Shown here piece after piece: positions 22,313-33,800 of a DNA stretch of 64,000 nucleotides. The notes below the pieces were generated by a model. That model did not search any database. It was not told the origin of the DNA and saw only the letters and a program-made list of their open reading frames with translations. The stretch is from Purpureocillium takamizusanense. Its lineage: Eukaryota > Ascomycota > Sordariomycetes > Hypocreales > Ophiocordycipitaceae. The stretch lies in contig NC_063075.1 in NCBI RefSeq assembly GCF_022605165.1, forward strand, positions 1,736,001 to 1,800,000. Reading direction: 5' to 3'. Made by a program: the position numbers and the translations under genes. How positions within the stretch are numbered: the first letter of the stretch is position 1; the number at the start of each line of letters is the position of its first letter.

Positions 22313-23839
22313 TCACATTTCCCAAAATGTTGTGCCCATTGAGGAAGCGGTGAGGGCATCCGGGCTCTCATCCACGGCCGTGATGCTGTCGTTGTAGTTG
22401 GGCACCCAGAAGGCGGCGTCTTCTTCGACCATGGAGATAGCGCCGACGCCAATGTTGGCAGTTTCCGAATTTTTGTTGTAGAAGCTGTCGTAATCGATGC
22501 TGCTCAAGTCCGCCGAGCCTCCAACGGCGTTGCCTTGCCGGAGAAAGGTGTTGCCGCCAGTCGCAAAGCCATCCAAGTCGCCTTCGCCGTTGCCCATGAA
22601 ATCTTCGACCTCCGACACCTCGCCGGATGTTGAGGTGGTATTGGCTAGGCGCGGGAGCTGCTCGGAGCCGCTGCCAAAGTCGAAGAGTCCGTTGAAACTT
22701 TGCGCACCAGCCTGGCTATAGCTAGACGGCGCAAAGTCACCCTTGGCCTCGCCAAGATCGTAATGGCTCCAGTCCACCGACGCCGCGCTGAGGCCGGCGC
22801 TATACATGGGTCCTTCCTGCTCCGATGGGAGGCCCGAGCTGAACATCTCGAAATTGTTGCTGCCGATGTAGGAGGGATAGTCGATGCGCGAAAGGTCAAG
22901 CGGCGGGAGCGTGCCGTTTAGCTGCGGAAAGCTGGATCCGCTCATGAGGGGAGAGGCAGTCTCAGACTTGACTCGCCGCTGTTCGTGAGACGCAACGGCA
23001 GGCCTGGAGCGCCCGCCGAGCGGCTGGTCACCAGGCTGGTAGAGCATGCTCTCTGCGCTTGCGCTGAGGCTGCTGGCGCTGGTGGCGGAGTTGACGCGGT
23101 TCAGCTGGTAGGGACCGCACTTCTGAGCGGCTCGGTTGTGCTTGGCCACGGGCTTGTGGTGGCCATTTTGGTCAAAGGCGAGACCGGCGTCGGAGTGGAC
23201 TGTGTTCGCTCGGCGTCGTCTGACCCCAGCCTTGGGCTTCGAGGCGCCAGAGATGCTCTGGGTGTCGTGATCGGAATCGGACTCGGGGACGGTGTCCAAG
23301 CCAAGCTCCTTCTTCAAGGAACATGTGCAGCGACCGCCGTGGTTGCAGCAACAGGTCTCTGCAACAGCGACGACCTGGTCAGACAGAGTTCACGTCCACA
23401 GAGACAAATCAGCGGCTCGGGCTCACCCTTGTGTCCCTCAAGAGGTTGCTGCAAGTGCGCGCACTTGGTGGTCTTCTCGCCACAGTCGCACTTGACATGG
23501 GCGGAGCGCGACTTGCGCATGGTGCGGCAATGCTGGCATTGTGATACAGGCCGTCCCTTTTTGTTGATGTGCTGAAGCGGCCGGTCTGTCGGCGTGGAAG
23601 AGCGGTTAGTCAATGTCAGTCTTGCGGTCTGTAGAGCACAGACGCAGGGCAGGAGAGGTTGTGTTGTGGGTGGCCGCAGCATGCGCCGCCGGACGCGGCA
23701 AGCCTCCCACGACAGAGGGGCGAGGGGCAAATCGGCAGTTGTGCGGGCGGACGTGACACTTACCAGAATGCTGACAATTGCTCACCCGGTGGCCGCGCAC
23801 GCATGCCTCGCAGGCGTACTTCTCGCCGTCTATCAACAT
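22313..23839 (-). CDS. Copper-fist transcription factor (AceA/Cuf1 class)
   Basis: Three exons (23839-23764, 23585-23427, 23358-22313), introns 178 and 68 nt, 426 residues. The copper fist starts at the initiator Met: YACEACVRGHRVSNCQH gives C10, C13, C22 and H24, with the DNA-contacting KKGRP at 34-38, then C42, C45, C58 and C60 for copper or zinc. The second intron separates this domain from a Cys-rich ETCCCNHGGRCTC segment, probably a further Cu(I) site. The remaining 330 residues are Ser/Gly/Asp-rich with acidic patches, typical of an activation domain, and end FWEM. Such factors activate copper detoxification or uptake genes in the nucleus; which one is not decidable here. The upstream DNA is unusually C-rich in the sense direction. 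Confidence 0.9.
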
Positions 23840-24401
23840 GATGTCTGCGTGTGTGGCCAGAGAGGGTCGGAGCTGGTGTGTTTGCGAGGTTGAAGTCCCA
23901 AAGTCGGAGAGGCGACGATGTCTTGGGTGGTGGCAGTAGTAGTCCGAGTCAGTAGCGCGGGCAAGGCTGGGGCCGGCGTTGGCCTGCAGTGTCTCAGAAG
24001 TCGGGGCGGGTCGAAAGCACAGAGACGGAGAGGGCCAGCACAGGTGCGAGGGCCAGGGTCGCGATTCCTTGTCACCTGGTTGGGGCGGGTTTTTGGGGGT
24101 TTGGCAGGCAGGCGGTACGTAGGGAGGTACTTCCTACTTTGAAAGTGGAATCCGTGGGACAGGGACGAGGGCGATGGATCCGTCAGAACTGCTGCTAGTC
24201 CAGGAGGCACATTGCTGTCGGCCGCTTGTACAGGTACTCGGGGTGGTGGTGGTAGTAGTGGTGGTGAGCCGACGTAGGCGGGAGGGAGGGGGGCGCAAGA
24301 TCGGCTAGGCAGGCAGGTAGGTAGAGGCGGGTAGGCAGACAGAGGCGGGCAGGTAACAATAAAAAAAGTTTTCGGGGGAGCAGGTCGCCTGTGTGTGCGT
24401 G

Positions 24402-24425
24402 GGCGGCGGCGGCGGCGGCGGCGGG
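24402..24425. repeat. (GGC)n microsatellite
   Basis: Seven or more uninterrupted GGC units upstream of the copper-fist gene. Confidence 0.9.
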
Positions 24426-24791
24426 TGCAATTGAATGCTCTGACGGTGTGGGAGGCGTCGTGCCGGTGGAGACGGTACGTGAGTCGGTGCGGCGGGTGGA
24501 GCTGACCTGGCGTTCCGTTCAGGTACTTGGGGGTCCTCGTCGTCCGGGACTGGGACTGGAGATGGAAAAAAGACCGGGTCAGCGTCGTCGGGGCCGCGGG
24601 AGTGTTCGTTCGTCGCACTCTCTTGATGTGGTGGATCGATCTGGTTTTGTTCGCCAGGCCAAGGTCCAAGGCTCGAGAGTTTAGTTGGGGTTATAAAGTA
24701 GGTCGTGGAGAGCGCCTCGGAGGGGGGTGGATGAGGGTGCGGGTATTCCGACGAGACTTTGGCTGAACTGAAATGCCGCCGGCGAGCAGAA

Positions 24792-24818
24792 CAGCAGCAG
24801 CAGCAGCAGCAGCAGCAG
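24792..24818. repeat. (CAG)9 microsatellite
   Basis: Nine perfect CAG units followed by a GGA/GGAG-rich purine stretch. Confidence 0.95.
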
Positions 24819-26180
24819 GAGGAGGAGAGGGAGGAGGAAGGGGAGCAGGACGAGGGACCCAAGCAGAGCTCCCCGGGGGGCAGGAGGTGAAGGAGGAGGC
24901 GGGCGGGCGGGAGTCGGCGGCAGAAGCGGCGGGACGGGCAGGCTTTCTATTCCCTCGCGCTCACGGTGAAGAGACCGCACGCGGGTTTGGCGCGCTCAGC
25001 TCGCAGCTGGGCCACTAGAAATCGACAAGCCTGGCCCAGGTGCAGGCGCATGTACTCGGAGGCCCAGAGTTGCGCCAGCGTGTACATACACCTACGCGCT
25101 CCGAGTCGGATGGTTGGGAAGAGACGACGTGGACAGGGCCGCCCTGGTGTCGTCAACCCGCAGGACTGACTTGCTCCCAGACAGTCAGTGAGTGGTAGCT
25201 GCGGGAGGGAGGGGCAGTTCAGGTGGCAGAAGAACCCTGCGTGCAAAGGCCGGATCCTGCAGATGGTGTCGACCGACCAAGGAGCTCGCCGGGTTGTTGG
25301 CCTCGAGTGAGAGAGAGAGAGCACACGCAGCCTCCAAGGGTCCAGTGGGTGGGCTCTCCGGAGGCAGGAAAGCCTGTGAGCAAGAGTTTCGCAAACCGCA
25401 TGGACCGACCGACCGGCCGGCAGGCAGGCCATCTGCGGCTCAAGAGAATCAATTCCCTTTTCACGTATCTGCATCACCACGCACGCGGCATGGACCTTGG
25501 ACGCGAAGCAACATAACCCCCAGGCCATGAAGAAACACGCGCGTCGCAAACATCGCAGGCCCTCCCTTCCTCCTACCAAAGGGTGACTGACAACGAAGCA
25601 CGACGATCCTGGCCACCCGTGGAGCAGAGCTGGGGCCCCGCGAATGGCACCTTGCCGCCGGATTGTGCAGAATACGTATGACTTGCGCCTGCCCCGTGAC
25701 GGTGAAGTGGGAGGAGCGAGCACAGCCATGCTCCTCCGATGGTTTTCTGGGCCTTCGAGCGGTACTGTACCAGCAAGTCGAGGCACGCGCCGGGGCAGTT
25801 GCCCAGCTACCACGGGGCTACGAAGCACCGCACTGCGCCATACGAGTTCCGGGTGTTGGGAGCTGCTGGTCTTGATGCAGATGCGACCGCGCTGTTCCAA
25901 GGAGGGAGGGCCAGAACGGACGGGCGCTTTTGCTGCATGTTGGGACTGGCTGGTCGGTGCGATGGAGGTGGGCCACCACCAGGCCAGGCTCGAACAACTG
26001 GTACTAGTATCCATGACAGCCAGAGAGAGAGAGGGGCGGGTGGGACCTGGCCAGGCGTCCGTGCCGCGAATGATGAACGACGGCCCAGTCCCAGTCTTTA
26101 CCTGCTGCGTGACGGATCGCCGTCCTGGCGGCGGCCGCAGCAGCAGAGAGGATGGGGAGGGTCGTCGCCCGTTGCCCGTG

Positions 26181-26220
26181 CGTGCGAAGTACGAAGTACA
26201 TACATATGTACCTTCGCACG
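26181..26220. repeat. Inverted repeat (hairpin)
   Basis: Arms CGTGCGAAG (26181-26189) and CTTCGCACG (26212-26220) are perfect complements, extended inward by TAC/GTA with one bulged C. The loop contains a TACGAAGTAC decamer overlap and ATATGTA. Confidence 0.8.
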
Positions 26221-27795
26221 TCGGCTACGTTGTAGTACGTGTTCAAGAGTTCAGCTATTCTGGGGCGACCCACAGAGGCTTGGAGGATGCCCTGCCTCTT
26301 GTCTTGTCTTTCTGCAGGCTGCAAAGGTCGTTCACGAATGGGTGATGGGTCCGTAGCCCATGGAATCCAAGGTTGGCGGTGGTGGTGTTTGGCAGCGTGT
26401 CACTGGAAGAGAGGGGATGGGGAACCTAGGTAGGGGAGAGGCGCAGGCGCAGTAGCAGCATGGCCACCACCAGAGAGCCTTTGGTCGCCCATCTTTTCCC
26501 CCTCCTCCCATCCGAATTGTGTACGGAGAAGAACGGGTCCTTTGCCGCTCTCGGTGCCAACACGTCTGTCTGTCTGCACACCACCTCGGTCGTCAAGGTG
26601 GCAGAGCGAGAAGCTTCGCGGGGTGGGAAACATGACGAGGTATGCCCACGGAGCTACCTGCCATTGGCACGCCGCTCACTGCTGCCGGGGCATCGCCGTC
26701 CACAGGGCACCTTCAGGGTTGCAGGTGACGATGATGGTGGGGTGATCGGGGCCACCTACGGGGGGGTCACAGGCCCTTTCGCGCCAAGCCAGGGGGGGTT
26801 CAGTGAACCCCTGGCTGCCTCGCACGCCATCCTCCAGGCATGGCATCTTGGCAGAGTGTGCTTGGCCCCAGCATCCCAGCCGCAGCAGCAGGTCATGGTG
26901 GGATGCAGCAGTTCAATCCAGCCAGGTTGAGCGGACACACACCCCTTCAGTAAGGGTACTTTAGTGCAAGCCTGTTGTGGCTTGGGGCCGGCCGTCCGTT
27001 GGCAAAACCGCACGCAAGTCGCAATTCAAGCGGCGGTGGAGGCAGCAGCGGCGGCGAAAGTAGGAGCGATCCCGACAACTTGAGAATGTAGCTGCGTCGA
27101 GCTGCAACTTTTTTTGCTCCCAAATCATGGCTATCCGTCCTCGTCGCGCGTGACGGTGAAGACAAGAGAGAGGGAGCCAGACGATATTATGGACGGCACC
27201 GGCCCGCAGTGGTCCGCGTGGAGCTCTGCCGTCAGGTCAAATGCAGATGCAGATGCAGGCGCAAATGCAAATGCAGGTCGCGGACGAAAGGGATGGATGG
27301 CTCCTTGCCTTGCTTGCTTGCAAGGACTGCAATCCACCACAATCGATCAAGAATCCAGCCTGCTCGTTGGGCCAGAAGCCGACAATCCCAGCCTGGGACT
27401 TTCTTCCATCGTAGAGAGGCTGTCTGGCTGGGGTTCCTCCGCACTTGTAACGGCCGGCTTTGGCATTACTAGCGGAAGAGTGACACGGGGTGTTTCAGAT
27501 GTTTTGGCGGCGTCTCGGGGAGCCGACTCGGACAGAGCGGTTCGTTTGCCCTGTTATATATCCGAAAATCAGATGAACCGTCACCAAGGTACTGTACCTT
27601 TTTGATGGGGTTCCGGTAAGCCTGGCTGTTTGTTGGAGACATCCAGCGCCTCATTGGTATTTCGCAGCTACTAACAGCATGGGACACCGGCGACGGTCGG
27701 CCTGTCGGTCTGTGGTCTCGAGGACAGTTCGGCAGTGAACGGGGCGGCGAGATTGCTTGAAGGCGGCTGGCCAGCCGAAACGACTGGCGACCACC

Positions 27796-27810
27796 GGGGG
27801 GGGGGGGGGG
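27796..27810. repeat. G15 homopolymer
   Basis: Fifteen consecutive G on the plus strand; its exact length may be affected by sequencing error. Confidence 0.9.
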
Positions 27811-30800
27811 ACAATACCTAAGAGGCGGGAACGGCGGGTAAGGGCCACAACGCCCACTAGCGTTAGCTGGGCCAGGCAGGACTTTGGATCCACGAGCCTT
27901 GGCTGCTCGCCGATGTTCGCCGCCGCATGGCCAACTAGCATCTGCCCGCTGACCGGACATTTGGCGGCGTCATTGTTTGGTGCTAGTACCTCGCTAAGAC
28001 TTGAGTCGTTCAGGTCCATGCTCAACATCCAGAGACGGGTGCAGGAAAAGTGGATTTCGGAGGGTCAACCGCAGCTCTGAATCGGACGGACATGACGCCG
28101 GCCTTGACTGCCCCAGGCAGTGCCGTCAGGTGGGTTGTAGGAGGTACTTGTACTAACCTTCTGTGCTGTGGCGTCCAGGACCGTGGTACCTGTATACAGA
28201 CCCAAAGCTGCAAATCGCCCTGGTAAGTGAATCGACTTTCTTGATCAAACGACAAGGTCTTTCACGCGCACGGCGTCTGGACACTTCTGTAACACAGCCT
28301 GGGTTCTTATGATCCTCAGAATCTTGTGCCATGTGCCATTGACTCGGGCAGCCGAGGAGTACGAGCCGGCCCCGCGTCTTGTAGCCGCCCATGACCACGC
28401 AGATGGTCTCCGGCATCCAACGGGGTGCCCGCCAAGAGCGCGTACCAGCCTGTTGCAAGTTGCCGCTCACTAAGGTAGAGCCAGTAATTGGACATAACCA
28501 GCAACGCCCATGACGGCCCTCATCGAGCTACAAGTCAATTACACCGCAGCAGTGGTCGGGCAGCGCTAGACAGGGACCTTGCTAGAGAAAGAAACGTTGC
28601 CGGCTGGGGAAGCTGCTGTCGCGTGCGTAGCAAGTCCTTCATATATCTGAAGCTACCTGCCTTGCCCCCCCCAGAGTTCCACGACAGAGACATACATCCT
28701 GAGCCGAGTGGTGGCCGGCGCCAGACGCAGTCCGGTGTATGATCCCGCCCTCTATTGCGTGTGAAAGGCGAATGAGGACCGAGGAAATGGATGATATGAC
28801 CGGTGTCTCTGGACAAAATAAGGCGCAAATATCGGCCTCGGGCTGCTGCAAGTGGAATCGCTCAAGACAAAATGACCGGATATAAAAAGATCAACCGCCC
28901 CAGGGACCTCGGCGGCGGCGCCAACAGTGCAGAGGAGGCAGCCGATGTTAGCCTGACCCAGCTGGAGCGCCCCAAGATTGGATGAGGGAGGTTGCTACGA
29001 CTACTAAGACCAAGGTAGTAGCAGCGTGGCCAGCGCGACGACACTACAGGAGCACGGCACAGGGAGATCCCAACAGGCTCGGCCTACGTCGACTATCCCG
29101 TGTTTCCCCTCTCTGAAGATGCGATGCTTACCTCCAATTTTACCAAGGCGCCAGACTAGGGCTAGCACCAAGGGCGCATGCACGAACCAGGCCGTGTACG
29201 GGCAACGTGAGGGGCGATGACCTCATCAGTGTGGGTGCTTCCATTCCTCGGCTGTGGTCGCCAACTTGGGTCATCCGGACCTTGAGCAGCCAAAAGGGCA
29301 CGTAGTCTTGCGCACGAGGAAATGCGTCTCCGCTGCCCATCTGCAGGAGCCGCCGAAGGAGGCCTTCTCAATTTCCGGCAGAGCCTGAGCCCGTCTGCTG
29401 GAGGCGCGCCTGGAACCGCTCGACCACAATGTGCTCTATACTTAGGTCACGCATCCCACTTCCATCATACTTTGTACATCTACAGTCCCACAATCGAAGG
29501 GTAGAAATGTCAACCAGCTTTGGCTGGTGCGGGGCCAAACATCCCCAGAGCAGGGAGTCGGGTGGGACCCCGCGCTGTCTCACGGGGTGCACACGCCGAC
29601 TGACAAGCCGGGCGACACCGCCTCACCGCAAGAATTGTCGTGTTCTGGGGGGTGTGGATGGCTGGCGCATGAACAGAGGGCCGCCCCCTCCAACAGCACA
29701 CCCGACGGCTTTCATGAAGCTGGGCAACAGCGTTTGAACCATGGCGGCCTCGTCACGAATGTCGCGGCGGGCCACGACTGAGCCGTACTGTATGTATCGT
29801 CGGCTTGGAAGGCAAAAGAATAGGAAATTGGCGACTTGTTTGTTTCAACTTTGAGCGATTCAAATACGAAGGGTCTTTGGCATGTCTTATTCTGGCTGGC
29901 AGGGTCCAAAAGACACCTTCTAGAAGCCTGCAACCAGAGGAGGGTGTTTCGGCCGCAACCCTGTGTCCAGGCTTCCACTGACCCCGTCACGGACGACACA
30001 CGCTCTCGAGCGAGCGTGGGCACGAAACGGCCCGTGGAACAGCTCAGCATGCGCGGCAACGGCGATTCTGCATTGACTGGGCAATGGATAAACCGGCTTT
30101 GGCTCCGAGCTTGCTCTGCCGCGTCGTCCGCGTGGTGGCTACTTAGGCTCAGGCCGCATTGAGAACTTGACGCGGCTGTCCGTCGGGGCCATCTCGCCAA
30201 CGGTACGGAAGTCGCAACGGGTTCATGACCAGAAGATGAAGACGCCGAGTGAAGCCCGTGTGCCCCATGCATGTTTGGGCGTTGGTGGACACGTTGGTTC
30301 CCCCCCAGCGTGTGTCGTCATTCTTCCCAGGCGGAGAACAAAGTACAGTACGAAGTACACGTGCAGCATACTAACCTAGCTGGTAGGTACAGTACCACTA
30401 CGTTATTTCCGTCAGTGCTGTTGATGACCCTGGTCTGGATATGCTAGCCAGGGCCTGGCTGGCCGCCTGTTGCGGCGATATCACCGCTGCCGCCGTATGC
30501 GCATCATGGTTCTGCATGGTGGCTGGACATCCACATGAGGCAGTCCGGGAGTGGGGGTGGGAGCTGCCGACGCGCGTGACGATGGCCGCTTACCGCGATG
30601 CCATTGTCGTGGAGTTGTCACATAGCACTTGCATATAGTCTGTACTAGTGGTAGTGTAGCTTCAATATTCTAAGCGTCTTTGTTGTGCGCCTTGATTTGC
30701 ATGTACATGTCGCTGCTGACTGCAAAACAAGACGGGGTGCTTTCACCACAAACAATGGAGCAACCGGTAGCTCAGCCGGCCCGGAAAGGACAAATGTGCT

Positions 30801-33800
30801 TCGTTGAAGCCAGTCTCCGCTAAAGTCCCTGAATAGGTAGTGAGACACTCCGATTGGAGCATTCGGGGATGGATCTTCGTACGGATTCTTCGAGGAAATT
30901 CAACATCAACTGCACGAAATGATAGGCCCTCAGTCAGTGATTGGCGGCAAGTCGGCGTCCAAAATAAAAATAAAAAATCGACCTCTGAAATTAGGCCCCT
31001 CTTAGAGGGCCTGGACCTATTGCTGTCGTGCCTGAGGCCATGGGCCCCACTCTGTGACAGACTGCAATTCACAACCAAAACTCGCATCTGCCCCATCTCT
31101 CAAATCATTCCTTTCCCTTCCTTCCCACCACCATTTCTTTGGCACTACGTCCGTCCTTGGGGCTCCCGCCTCCTTGCCCTTTCCGACCGCCGGCGCTCCG
31201 TCCGCCCCAACGCCGTGCGCATTGTTGCCTGCTCGACCAGCCTCCGGAAAACGGGCCTGCGCCTGTTTGTTGGAGGCTTGGGCAAGCGCTGTGCACAAAG
31301 TCCAAAATTTTTTTCTGGCACCCATCGCGGTCCAGATTTTGATGTTCCTGGACAGAACGCGCTAGGGCTTGGATGGATCTCCACTGCACTACAACCCAAC
31401 TGTGGCTGCACGCGGCTGATGTGGCGGTCGCATGTCGCTGGGTCAAACTGCTCCAGCGGTCAACGCCTGTCTCTTGTTGTCATCGACGCCTCCTCAACCG
31501 TGGGCTACAATTAGATCGATTCTTCATGCCTGCGAGATTCTCACCGAGTGGTCAGATCTAAGGGTGGAGAGATCGTGTGGCTACACGTCAGAGAACAATG
31601 ACAGGCGACGGGAGCTAGCCTCGGGAGCGCCACGCCCGCTCATAGAGCCCCTGATGTGACTTTGTCAAGGAGTATGGTCCTCACTATCGATGCTTTCGAT
31701 AGACTTGTGTTGCCAGATATCACGTTGTTTTACACAACGTGTATCGACATTCTACGTCATCTTCCCATTGGCCTGGATGTTTTCGCACTGGCATAGAGTA
31801 AAGTACCACTCGTTGCTGGGCACCCGGCTTGGAGACGTCGTCTTGATCGTCTTGGACAAGCCGGGAATCAGCTGTAGTGACAAAACTTCAACCATTCCTG
31901 GACCGGGTTTCCGGTGTGATTAGAAACTGTACGGCCAACTTGATTACTGCCATGTTCGGTGCCACTGCCTGTGACTCGGCTGTCTCACTTCAACGGAGCA
32001 CTTGACTTTGCTCGGAGAGAGAGCCCCTCCGCCATGACGCCGACGCCAATGATCAGCAGGACATTCGTACACGGAGGAACATGATCTCCTGGACAGCTGG
32101 CTCATGGCGGGCCAGCAGTTGATCGTAGCCATCAACAGAAACTTCACACAGACGCGCTGTGTAGGTCGACAACGAACGCACGAGCCTGCGTATGAACAGG
32201 GTCATGTCTATCGCGCACTCGACAGTGGTCATGGGCCGCAACTTGGATCATTATGCTGACCGCGCCGTGCCCGGGTGGTATTTCGCATGACAGTTGTCAC
32301 CCCTATATGGACGCGGCGCGAAAAGCGGGCGCAGACCCGAGCCATGTATTACGCGGCAGTCGCCGACCATGATAGCTAATAGTCTGAGCCCTCAGCCTTG
32401 ATGTGTTAGATGTGTTGTAGTACTTACCGTACTCCTTATATTACTACTGCAACAGGGGGCGACGGACGTCTCCGACCTGTTCGGAGGCTGTTGGTCATTA
32501 GTTCTGGACACGTCCGTCGACGAATCTCAGATACCTGGTATCAATTGGAATGACTGACTGGTATCACTGCGTATGGACTGTTGGTAGACGGATAGACTAA
32601 AACTAGTCCTACCTGTTGTCAGAACACCTGAGATAGGTCGCAGCGAGAGCCCAAGCTGCGAAGCTTCTCGTTTGGGCACCGTTCAGACCGAATATACTCT
32701 TTCAACGGTGCTATGACGAATGTATATACTTGGGATAAGCGTTCATGCCTGTTGTTGCGACGTGTCGAGGTCATTCGTTACATTCGCGGGGCATGCCGAG
32801 ATACTGCATGGGGAGGCTTCTCACGGTCCCCGACGTACATTGGACTGACACAAGTGTTCCAGACGAATGACACATGCAGTAAGAGTGTGGACAAGCCGCG
32901 ACAATGAACGGCTTGTCTTGTACTCTCCCGTAGAACCATGTGTGCGTTCCCAAGTATGGGTGCGTTTCGCCAAGTCTCCTGGCTACATACTTCGTCGAGC
33001 CCAAGAGTGCATTTTTGTACCAGATGTATTGCTATGCTTGCGATATGCGAATCGCGGCTGCTTGGTCACCAAATGAGAGAGATCTATATGGTGAGACTGT
33101 CACTCTGACGAGTCGTGACAATACGTATGCGGCCAGGACTGATGAGGACCGCCGACGGCTGTTGGCTGACATTCCTCCTCAAGCTTCAAGGGACTCAATG
33201 AATGTGACCAGATTAACACTGTGAGAGTAAGGAAAGGATAGTCCACTCAAGTGAGGTGAGCGTGAATATAGGAAAGGCTGTCAGCCGACGAGGGCCGTAC
33301 AAAGGAGCCGTGCCCCCTCACTCCTTCCTTCTTCACACCGCCTCATCGTGCCCAACTCTGATAAGGCAAATTGATGCGGCAATGTCGTTGCTAGATGTGT
33401 CATGTTGCAACGGATTGAAACGAGAATGGACGACGAAATGGGGGAAGTAACGAATGCGACTTTGACTCCTCGCCCGCCGAAGACTGCTGTTCAGGAGCGG
33501 CCGTGGAGCGCGAAGACGGCAAGCCATTCTACAACCTTGTTTGGCCCGTGTGTCATGATACAAGTGACGCTTGAGGGTATCTGATCAAGCACTCGATAAA
33601 CGCGTCCGCCTCTTGGCACAGCTTTACACGTCGACCAAGCTCAACCTGAAGGCGCCTGACGTGTCCACTATCCATATGGACTATCCGCGACCATGTCATG
33701 GCAGGACGGTATTCGAAAAGGCTGTGTTACTGTTGCCAAGCAATCGCGCGGTGACACTTTTGTTGAAGACGCTATGAGTTCGTCCTGCTGGCTTCAGCTG

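Noticed and set aside
23833..24669. 278-codon minus-strand frame directly upstream of the copper-fist gene
   Set aside because: Mostly Pro/Thr/Ser low complexity in a C-rich leader, and the copper fist normally begins at the initiator Met used here.
24947..26014. 355-codon minus-strand open frame
   Set aside because: It overlaps plus-strand frames of over 200 codons in GC-rich DNA, is rich in Pro, Arg, Ser and Cys, has no domain and no splice support. Long chance frames are expected at this composition.
30840..31514. 224-codon plus-strand frame
   Set aside because: Overlapped by other frames on both strands, with no domain and no conserved block.
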